Both the position numbers and the translations under genes were made by a program. Below the pieces are notes generated by a model. That model saw only the letters and a program-made list of their open reading frames with translations, was not told where the DNA came from and did no database searches. This document shows, one piece after another, positions 50,207 through 57,324 of a DNA stretch of 64,000 bases. Numbering within the stretch: position 1 is the first letter of the stretch; the number at the start of each line of letters is the position of its first letter. The stretch spans positions 19,821-83,820 of the forward strand of contig NZ_JAERQF010000025.1 in NCBI RefSeq assembly GCF_016734815.1. Reading direction: 5' to 3'. Source of the stretch: Hymenobacter rubidus (GTDB taxonomy: Bacteria > Bacteroidota > Bacteroidia > Cytophagales > Hymenobacteraceae).

Positions 50207-50301
50207 CGTCATGCCGAGCGCAGCCGAGGCATCTCGCTCGCTTCGTTGCAACGATTGAGTTAGTGCGGCACGCGAGATGCCTCGGCTGCGCTCGGCATGA
50301 C
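50207..50301. repeat. CATGCCGAG variant of the CATGCTGAG repeat (compensated)
   Basis: The 30-bp arms (50207-50236 and 50272-50301) are exact complements. Relative to other copies, the T of ATGCT is C and the partner A of AGCAT is G, so the inner stem ATGCC/GGCAT still pairs. The centre has no similarity to other copies apart from GATTGAGTTA. Confidence 0.94.
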
Positions 50302-50339
50302 AACCTCATAAAACTCTCATTCCCACCATTCAAATTTCA

Positions 50340-52031
50340 ATGAAGCAAACCTCTCTCCTGCTGGCTTTCCTCGCGCTGGCCAGCGCTGCCCCGGCCCACG
50401 CCCAGGGCAAAGTTAAAATCAAGACCAAAGGCAATGTGACGGCCCCCGCCGCCAAAACCAAGCTAAAAGAAGGCAAGGCCGAAGCGGCGACCCAGCCCGT
50501 GGCCCCTGCCGAGGATTTGAGCGTGAAATACGCCGACCTGGTATCGGCGGAGCGCCTGCGCACGCACTTGGCGGTGCTGGCGTCGGACGAGTACGAGGGC
50601 CGCGAAACGGGCATGAAGGGCCAGCACATGGCCGCTGCTTACGTGGCCACGCAGTTTAAAAACGCGGGCCTGACCGGCCCTGTGACCACGGGCACCGACC
50701 CTTACCAGCAGCACTTCAACGTGGAGCAGGTGACCTGGGCCGACGGCGCCACCCTGAAAGTGGGCAAAACCAGCTATGCCTGGCTAAAGGATTTCTACGG
50801 CATGGGCGACTCGCCCTTCGCCACCGAAACCACCGTGAAACCGGTGTTTGTGGGCTACGGCATCGAGCAGCCCGGCTACTCCGACTACGCCGGGGTGGAC
50901 GTGGCGGGCAAAGACTTGCTGGTGCTGCTGGGCGAACCCACCGGCGACGGCGGCAAAGCCCTGCTGAGCGCTGACGGCGCGCCCACGAAATGGGGCACCG
51001 ATTACCGCGGCAAGCTGCAGCTGGCGTCGCAGAAAGGCGCCCGCACGGTGTTTTTCGTGAGCTTCAACCCCAACGACAACTTTGCAAAGCAAACGGCGCG
51101 CTTGGCCCCCTTCATCTCCCGCCCCGCAACGGTGATGCAGAGCACCGAGAAGCCGAGCCGCGGACCGGCGTTTTTCATCTCGCCGGCCGTGGGCCTGCAG
51201 GTGCTGGGCGCCAAAGACGCAGCGGTGCAGGCGTACCTCACCAAAATCAACGCGACGAAGCAACCGGTGAAATCTCCCTTCAAGGCAATGCCCATGCAGA
51301 TACGGGCTGCCCGCAAGCGCGTGCCGTTGGACACGGAGAACGTGCTGGGCTTCATCGAAGGCACCGACAAGAAAGAAGACATCATCGTGATTTCGGCCCA
51401 CCACGACCACTTGGGTGTGCACGATGGCGAGGTGTTCAACGGGGCCGATGACGACGGCTCGGGCACTTCGGCCATTATCACGATGGCGGAGGCGTTTGCC
51501 AAGGCGAAGGCCGAAGGCCACGGTCCGCGCCGCAGCTTGCTGTTTTTGAGCGTGACGGGCGAGGAAAAGGGCCTGTTTGGCTCGGAATACTACTCGAAGC
51601 ACCCGATTTTCCCGCTGGCCCAAACGGAGGCCGACTTGAACGTGGACATGATTGGGCGCACCGATGTGGAGCACGAAGGCAAGCCGGACTACGTGTACGT
51701 CATCGGCTCCGACAAGCTGGCGTCGGAACTGAAGGTGATTAACGAGGAACAAAACCAGCTGTACACCAAGCTCGACCTGGACTACCGCTTCGACGACCCC
51801 AACGACCCGAACCGCTTCTACTACCGCTCCGACCACTACAACTTCGCGGTGAACAAGGTGCCGGTGGCGTTTTTCTTCAACGGCGTGCACGCCGACTACC
51901 ACAAGCAAAGCGACGAAATCGATAAAATCGAGTTTAATAAGATGGAGAAGCGGGCCCGGCTGGTGTTTCATCTGGCCTGGGCGCTGGCCAACCGCGACGG
52001 CCGCATTGCCGTTGACTCGAACAAGCCGTAG
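50340..52031 (+). CDS. Exported M28 family zinc peptidase, first paralogue
   Basis: The 563-residue protein has signal peptide MKQTSLLLAFLALASAAPAH ending AQ, then a Lys/Ala-rich linker. A PA-type insert (VKPVFVGYGIEQPGYSDYAG) comes before the catalytic domain. Zinc and catalytic residues are in SAHHDHLG (His354/Asp356), NGADDDGSG (Asp371), VTGEEKGLFGS (Glu408, Glu409), NVDMIGRTD and DYHKQSDE. It is an aminopeptidase-type enzyme of the periplasm or cell surface. A close paralogue follows, separated by a repeat element. Confidence 0.92.
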   Translation: MKQTSLLLAFLALASAAPAHAQGKVKIKTKGNVTAPAAKTKLKEGKAEAATQPVAPAEDLSVKYADLVSAERLRTHLAVLASDEYEGRETGMKGQHMAAAYVATQFKNAGLTGPVTTGTDPYQQHFNVEQVTWADGATLKVGKTSYAWLKDFYGMGDSPFATETTVKPVFVGYGIEQPGYSDYAGVDVAGKDLLVLLGEPTGDGGKALLSADGAPTKWGTDYRGKLQLASQKGARTVFFVSFNPNDNFAKQTARLAPFISRPATVMQSTEKPSRGPAFFISPAVGLQVLGAKDAAVQAYLTKINATKQPVKSPFKAMPMQIRAARKRVPLDTENVLGFIEGTDKKEDIIVISAHHDHLGVHDGEVFNGADDDGSGTSAIITMAEAFAKAKAEGHGPRRSLLFLSVTGEEKGLFGSEYYSKHPIFPLAQTEADLNVDMIGRTDVEHEGKPDYVYVIGSDKLASELKVINEEQNQLYTKLDLDYRFDDPNDPNRFYYRSDHYNFAVNKVPVAFFFNGVHADYHKQSDEIDKIEFNKMEKRARLVFHLAWALANRDGRIAVDSNKP

Positions 52032-52045
52032 GTAGCCTGATTAAC

Positions 52046-52141
52046 AGAACGTCATGCTGAGCTTGCCGAAGCATCTTTACCACGAGAGTAATTATTTACT
52101 TATACGGTAGCGATGCTTCGGCAAGCTCAGCATGACGTTCT
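52046..52141. repeat. CATGCTGAG-family inverted repeat between the M28 genes
   Basis: Arms of about 35 bp start AGAACGTCATGCTGAGCTTG; the left reads AAGCATCTTTAC where the right implies AAGCATCGCTAC. The inner loop is GCTTGCCGAAGC against GCTTGTCGAAGC in the 45719 copy. It ends 38 bases before the next start. Confidence 0.92.
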
Positions 52142-52179
52142 ACTTTTATCCTAACCATCCCCTCCCCTCTTTTTCGTTG

Positions 52180-53880
52180 ATGAAGAAAATCGTACTGTGT
52201 GGGCTGCTGGCCCTAGCCCACATGCTACCCGCTGTGGCTCAGCAAATACCTACTAAAATTCTGGGCCCGACTAAGATGAAGGTGAAGCGCGGAGGAATCA
52301 CGTCAACCCCTCCCTTTTCCATTCCGGACTTCTCAGCCACCTACGCAGCCCTCATCCAGCCCGACGAGTTGCGCCTGCGCCTGGCTACTGTGGCCTCTGA
52401 CGCCTTTCAGGGACGCGAAGCCGGCCAGCCGGGCCAGAAGCTGGCGGCCGACTACCTGGCGGGCCAGTTCAAAACCACCGGGCTGCAAGGGCCCGTGCCG
52501 GGCGGCGACAACCCATATCTGCAGCACTTCCAGCTCACGCGCGGCACCTACGCGCCGGGCGGCTACGTGGAAGTGAGCGGCCAACGCTACGACTACCTGA
52601 GCGACTGGTTCAGCTACGGGCCCATGGCGTCGCCGTTTCTCACGCCCACGGTGGCGCAGCCGGTGTTTGTGGGCTTTGGCGTGGAGCAGGGCGGGTATTC
52701 CGACTATGCCGGGCTGGACGTGAACGGCAAGGACGTGGTGGCCCTGATGGGCGAGCCGGAGGACGAGCGGGGCCGCAAGCTGCTGCGCCCCAGCGGCCGC
52801 CCGGCCGACTACTGGGACTCGGGCCTGCGCAAGGCCGCGCTGGCCAAGGCCCACGGCGCCCGCAGCATTTTCCTGATGACGTTTGCCCCCGCAGCGGCTT
52901 TTCGGAAGCAAACGGCCGAGCTGGCCACTTCCCTGCAGGAACCCGCCTTTGCGCTGCCCGACCCCGGCCCGGAAATAGTGGATACCGTGGCCGAGAACAT
53001 TCCGCCCGGCATTGGGGTGTACTTCACCTCGCAGGAAATGGGCATGCAGCTGGCCGGTGCTTCCTTCAATGGCTTGCTCGACTATGTGCGCGCCGTGGGA
53101 CGGGCGCGGCAGCCCGTGTCCGCCGGCTTTCAGCCGCCGACGGCCAGGCTGTACCTGCCGCAAAACCAGCAGGCACTGACGACGGAGAACGTGCTGGGCT
53201 TTTTGGAGGGCACCGACAAGAAGGACGAGGTACTGGTGATTTCGGCCCATTACGACCACCTCGGCGTGAAGCACGACACCATTTATAACGGGGCCGACGA
53301 CGACGGCTCGGGCACGGTGGCCGTGCTGGCGTTGGCCAAAGCATTTGCCCAAGCCAAGAAAGAAGGGCACGGCCCGCGCCGCAGCATCCTGTTTGTGCTG
53401 ATGACGGCGGAGGAAGAGGGGTTGTTTGGCTCGGAGTATTACACGGCCCACCCGGTGCTGCCGCTGGCCAGCACCATTGCCGATTTGAACATTGACATGG
53501 TGGGACGCACCGACCGCAAGCACAGCCCCAAAAAGCATTTCGTGGCCTTGGTGGGCTCCGACAAATTGTCGTCGGAACTGCACGCCATCAGCGAAAAAGC
53601 CAACCGCGACTACACCCACCTGGAGCTGGACTACCGCTTCAACGTGCCCGGCGAGCCGGAGCACATTTACTACCGCTCCGACCATTACAACTTTGCGCGG
53701 CGCCGGATTCCGGTCATCTTCTACACCACCGGTGAGCACGAGGACTACCACAAAGCCACCGACGACGTGGAGAAAATCGAGTTTGATAAGCTAGCGGAGC
53801 GGGCGCAGCTCGTGTTTCACACGGCCTGGGAATTGGTCAACCGGGAGCAGCGCATTGTGGTGGATTCGAATAAACCCTGA
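52180..53880 (+). CDS. Exported M28 family zinc peptidase, second paralogue
   Basis: The start at 52180 gives 566 residues with signal peptide MKKIVLCGLLALAHMLPAVA. It is similar to the upstream peptidase throughout: ASDAFQGREAGQPGQKLAAD, QPVFVGFGVEQGGYSDYAGL, SAHYDHLGVKHD, NGADDDGSGTVAVLA, LMTAEEEGLFGSEYYTAHPV, NIDMVGRTDRK and EDYHKATDDVEKIEF. Zinc and catalytic residues are intact. The first paralogue has HHDH where this has HYDH. It probably arose by tandem duplication and may cleave different peptides. Confidence 0.92.
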   Translation: MKKIVLCGLLALAHMLPAVAQQIPTKILGPTKMKVKRGGITSTPPFSIPDFSATYAALIQPDELRLRLATVASDAFQGREAGQPGQKLAADYLAGQFKTTGLQGPVPGGDNPYLQHFQLTRGTYAPGGYVEVSGQRYDYLSDWFSYGPMASPFLTPTVAQPVFVGFGVEQGGYSDYAGLDVNGKDVVALMGEPEDERGRKLLRPSGRPADYWDSGLRKAALAKAHGARSIFLMTFAPAAAFRKQTAELATSLQEPAFALPDPGPEIVDTVAENIPPGIGVYFTSQEMGMQLAGASFNGLLDYVRAVGRARQPVSAGFQPPTARLYLPQNQQALTTENVLGFLEGTDKKDEVLVISAHYDHLGVKHDTIYNGADDDGSGTVAVLALAKAFAQAKKEGHGPRRSILFVLMTAEEEGLFGSEYYTAHPVLPLASTIADLNIDMVGRTDRKHSPKKHFVALVGSDKLSSELHAISEKANRDYTHLELDYRFNVPGEPEHIYYRSDHYNFARRRIPVIFYTTGEHEDYHKATDDVEKIEFDKLAERAQLVFHTAWELVNREQRIVVDSNKP

Positions 53881-54374
53881 GCGCGGAGTTTCACGAAGTT
53901 TTAAAATTTAAGTCTCGCTAAGGCTGGATGTTGTATGCACGAGAACGAGATTTCGAAGGTGGTGTTAGATGCGGCCTTTCGGGTGCATAGCGCATTGGGG
54001 CCAGGGCTTTTGGAGTCAGTCTACGAAGCAGCTCTGACGCATGAGTTGCGAAAACAAGGGCTGGCGGTGGAAACGCAAGTCCCTATCCCGGTTGTATACG
54101 ATGGGGTGAAACTTGCTATCGGGTTTCGGCTGGATGTATTGGTTGAAAATAAGGTAATTCTTGAGTTGAAGTCGTGTGAGAACCTAATTCCCATCCATTC
54201 AAAACAACTGTTGAATTATCTACGCCTGGCCGATTTGCGGCTCGGCTTGTTGTTCAACTTCAATGTTGAATCCCTCTGAGGCAATTTTATTCGCCTTGTT
54301 AACAACTTACGCTAAGCGGCTTTTCGAAATCAGCCTTAGCGAAACTTCCTTTGAAACTTAGCGAAACTTTGCGC
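53881..54374. mobile_element. Candidate mobile unit: GxxExxY gene between inverted repeats
   Basis: The left end (53881-53926) and the right end (54331-54374) are inverted repeats with about 80% identity, sharing GCGC, GTTTC, AAGTTT and TCGCTAAGGCTG. The first base follows the upstream stop codon directly, and the last base is two bases before the ATG of the next gene. A gene-free relative lies at 5292-5437. No target-site duplication is visible. That this is mobile is an inference from structure. Confidence 0.55.
53935..54279 (+). CDS. GxxExxY family protein, predicted PD-(D/E)xK nuclease
   Basis: The 114-residue product shows the family signature GLLESVY (Glu27, Tyr30) after VVLDAAFRVHSALGP. 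A PD-(D/E)xK-like core follows: GFRLDVLVENKVILELKS with Asp67, Glu77 and Lys79, then HSKQLLNYLRL. This matches the GxxExxY/PDDEXK_3 family, whose function is not established. The C-terminus (LLFNFNVESL) stops slightly earlier than usual. The gene is AT-richer than its neighbours and lies wholly inside inverted repeats, suggesting it moves with them. Confidence 0.88.
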   Translation: MHENEISKVVLDAAFRVHSALGPGLLESVYEAALTHELRKQGLAVETQVPIPVVYDGVKLAIGFRLDVLVENKVILELKSCENLIPIHSKQLLNYLRLADLRLGLLFNFNVESL

Positions 54375-54376
54375 GC

Positions 54377-55756
54377 ATGAAGGCCGAACAATTCCAACTC
54401 GACGCGGAGAAGAAAGCCTTCGACCGCGAGCACCGCCGCAAAATCCGCTTCAACATCGGCAAGTACGACGCGGCCGTGAGCGCCGGCCTCAAGCTCTACG
54501 ACCAGCACGAACTGGCCCGCGACCGCGGCGCCTACCTCAAAGCCACCGTGCTGGAGAAGCTGGACGAGTACCTGCTGCAGTTCGAAGCGGCCTTCACGGC
54601 GCGCGGCGGGCGCGTGATATGGGCGCGCGATGCCGCCGAGGCCCTGGCCGAAATCGGCAAGCTCACGGCTGCGCGCAATACCAAAACCGTGGTGAAGGCC
54701 AAGAGCATGACCACCGAGGAAATTCACCTCAACAAGTACCTCGCCACGCAGGGCATCGAGTCCGTGGAAACCGACCTGGGCGAGTACATCGTGCAGCTGA
54801 ACGGCGAGCGACCCTACCACATTGTGACGCCGGCCATGCACCTGAGCAAGGCCGACATCAACGCCATCTTCGTGAAGCACCTGGGTACCGAAAGCACCGA
54901 CGACGCCCAACAGCTGGTGCTCACGGCCCGGCACCTGCTCCGCAACAAGTACACCAGCGCCGAAGTGGGCGTGACCGGCGGCAACTTCCTCATTGCCAAA
55001 GAAGGCGCCATTGCCGTGACCGAAAACGAGGGCAACGCCCGCCTGTCGGCGGCTTTCCCGAAGCTGCACATTGCGGTGGTCGGCATCGAAAAAGTGATTC
55101 CGCAGCTCACGGATTTGGACTTGTTCTGGCCCTTGCTCAGCACCAGCGGCACCGGCCAGCAAGTCACGGTGTACAACACGGTGTACTTTGGCCCGCGCCA
55201 GCCGAACGAGGTGGACGGGCCCGAGGAAATGGTGGTCATCCTGCTCGACAACGGCCGCACCAACCTGCTGGCCCAGCCCGACAAGCGCGCCGCCCTGCGC
55301 TGCATCCGCTGCGGGGCCTGCCTGAACGTGTGCCCGGTGTACAAGAACATTGGCGGGCACACCTACGAAACCACCTATTCCGGCCCCATTGGCTCGGTCA
55401 TCAGCCCGCACCTGAGCGGCCTGCCCGAGCACAAGCACCTGAGCTACGCCAGCAGCCTGTGCGGCGCCTGCACCACGGTGTGCCCGGTGCGCATTCCATT
55501 GCACAACTTGCTGCTCCTCAACCGTCAGCAGAGCGTGCGCGAGGGCCACGCGCCCACCGAAGAGCGCGCCGCCATTGGCCTCTGGAAGTGGAGCATGCAG
55601 CACCGCTGGGCCCTTGACCTGCTGCCCGTGAAACTGAAGGACTGGAGCCTGGGCCGCTTGCTGGGCCAAGTGGGCTGGAGCAAGCGGCGCGAAAGCCTGC
55701 ACATTGCCGGCCCCTCGTTCCGGGAGCTGTGGAAGAAGCGGACGGCACAGCCATAG
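54377..55756 (+). CDS. lutB: LutB-like iron-sulfur protein of L-lactate oxidation
   Basis: The 459 residues contain a LUD domain (about 60-300: KTVVKAKSMTTEEIHLNKYL, VGVTGGNFLIAKEGAIAVTE) and two 4Fe-4S binding motifs: CIRCGACLNVCP (Cys309, 312, 315, 319) and CGACTTVCP (362, 365, 369). The C-terminal region is the DUF3390-type tail. LutB works with LutA and LutC to oxidise L-lactate. Neither partner is in the window, so they must be elsewhere or this copy has another role. Its start codon directly follows the right end of the GxxExxY unit, whose last bases (AAACTTTGCGC) resemble a -7 box. Confidence 0.88.
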   Translation: MKAEQFQLDAEKKAFDREHRRKIRFNIGKYDAAVSAGLKLYDQHELARDRGAYLKATVLEKLDEYLLQFEAAFTARGGRVIWARDAAEALAEIGKLTAARNTKTVVKAKSMTTEEIHLNKYLATQGIESVETDLGEYIVQLNGERPYHIVTPAMHLSKADINAIFVKHLGTESTDDAQQLVLTARHLLRNKYTSAEVGVTGGNFLIAKEGAIAVTENEGNARLSAAFPKLHIAVVGIEKVIPQLTDLDLFWPLLSTSGTGQQVTVYNTVYFGPRQPNEVDGPEEMVVILLDNGRTNLLAQPDKRAALRCIRCGACLNVCPVYKNIGGHTYETTYSGPIGSVISPHLSGLPEHKHLSYASSLCGACTTVCPVRIPLHNLLLLNRQQSVREGHAPTEERAAIGLWKWSMQHRWALDLLPVKLKDWSLGRLLGQVGWSKRRESLHIAGPSFRELWKKRTAQP

Positions 55757-55822
55757 GCGGGCCAAGGCGCTAGCGGTTCAGCTTCTCGGCGGCGTTGTGC
55801 GTATCAGGGCATTTAGCTGCTT

Positions 55823-56881
55823 ATGCACCCCTACTTCTTGCTCGCCCTGCGCATTGTGACCGGCCTGGGGGGCATGGTGCTGGTCATCACGACCCTGTCG
55901 GCGGCCATTCGTTCGTTCATCCTGCCGCGCAACGAGGTGGTGCGGCTGAACGTGTGGATATTCATGGGCATCCGCCTGTTCTTCGATTTGGCAGCCAAGC
56001 TGGCCAACTCGTACGAGCGGCGCGACAAAATAATGGCTCACTACGCGCCGGTAGCGCTGGTGGCCCTGCCCGTGGCCTGGGAAGCACTGGTTGGCCTGGG
56101 CTACACCGGCATGTTCTGGGCATTGGGCGAAGGCCGCTGGGAACGCTGCTACGAGCTGAGCAGCAGCTCGCTGCTTACTTTGGGCACCACCAGCACCCGC
56201 CATACCTTCATCGCGGCCCTCAGCTACTCCGAGGCCACGCTGGGGCTGCTGTTGCTCACGCTGCTGCTGTCGTATCTGCCCACCATTTACCAGGCGTTTT
56301 CGCGGCGCGAGGCCACCGTGGCCCTGCTGGAACTGCGGGCCGGCACCCCGCCCACGGCCGCGTGCCTGCTGGGCTGGCTCAACCACGACGGCTCGGTGCA
56401 AAACGACGACCAGCAGTGGGCCGACTGGGAGCGGTGGTTTGTGGAAATCGAGGAAAGCCACACCTCGCTGCCCATCCTTTCGTTCTTCCGTTCGCCGCAG
56501 CCGGGCCGCTCCTGGGTCACGAGCAGCGGCCTGATTCTGGATGCGGCAGCGCTGCTCTTTGCCGCCGTCGATGGGCCGCAGCCCCGGCAGGCGCAGCTCA
56601 CTTTCAAAGCCGGCTGCCTGGCCCTGAACCGGGTGTACCGCTTCTTCGACGACCGGGCGGGCGCGGAGCCTACCAATCTGCTGCCCGAAGACCCCACCAA
56701 CGAAGCCAGCCGGCAGGACTTTGACACGGCCTGTAGCCTGCTGGCCGAGCACGGCCTGCGGGTGTGCGAAGACCGCGCCGCTGCCTGGGAGCGGTACCAC
56801 GAGCTGCGCAGTCGCTACGCCTCGGCAGTGGATTTTCTGGCGCGTCTTACCATGGCTCCCAATATTCGGGCAGCTGGGTAA
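55823..56881 (+). CDS. Membrane protein with ion-channel-like layout
   Basis: The 352-residue product has about four hydrophobic segments in the first half (IVTGLGGMVLVITTLSAAIR, PVALVALPVAWEALVGLGYT, SEATLGLLLLTLLLSYLPTI). Between the third and fourth is SSSSLLTLGTTSTRHTF, which has the shape of a pore loop but lacks the TVGYG potassium filter. The C-terminal half is soluble and helical (LFAAVDGPQPRQAQ, YRFFDDRAGAEPTNLLPEDP). I do not recognise a named family. It could be a degenerate two-helix channel. It lies downstream of lutB on the same strand with a 66-bp gap. Confidence 0.65.
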   Translation: MHPYFLLALRIVTGLGGMVLVITTLSAAIRSFILPRNEVVRLNVWIFMGIRLFFDLAAKLANSYERRDKIMAHYAPVALVALPVAWEALVGLGYTGMFWALGEGRWERCYELSSSSLLTLGTTSTRHTFIAALSYSEATLGLLLLTLLLSYLPTIYQAFSRREATVALLELRAGTPPTAACLLGWLNHDGSVQNDDQQWADWERWFVEIEESHTSLPILSFFRSPQPGRSWVTSSGLILDAAALLFAAVDGPQPRQAQLTFKAGCLALNRVYRFFDDRAGAEPTNLLPEDPTNEASRQDFDTACSLLAEHGLRVCEDRAAAWERYHELRSRYASAVDFLARLTMAPNIRAAG

Positions 56882-57324
56882 CGCTGGCGTGCGACAATGG
56901 CCCGGCGGGGCAGCCAGGCCTTTCATTTTTTTTGAGCCCGGCCCTAGCGGGTTCTCAGCCAGGGCGGCGCATGGCCGGGCCGCACTTGCCCAGCCCGCAC
57001 GAAAACCGCCCAAGCAGCTCATGAAGGCAGAAAAAGGCCATAAGATGCCAAGGCCAGCTCCTGCCTAGCGAAATAGCGCATGGGCATGTGCAGAAACCCA
57101 ACCAACAAAAACACCATCCATGCATTGGAGACCATAAGTCAACAGATAGCTTCGCGGCGCTCACGCTCTTCCCCAACCCCACAGCCGACGGTGCAGGAGG
57201 TTCTTTTCATGAAACGGTCATTAAGCGTCTATTTATTGCCGTTGCAGAACGCGAAAGGGCTACTTATGAGTACATTCGCCGCGTCGCATTTAATTTTTCC
57301 CCTTACTTTTTTACTGCCCATTTT
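56882..57324. other. Intergenic region with a possible T9SS-domain relic
   Basis: No intact gene is supported. Around 57151-57195 one frame reads SFAALTLFPNPTADGAG, which resembles the start of a type IX secretion sorting domain (compare LKVYPNPTPTGRV in the next gene), and then degenerates. This may be the remains of an older secreted-protein gene. The last 40 bases before 57325 are T-rich and may contain the promoter. Confidence 0.35.
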
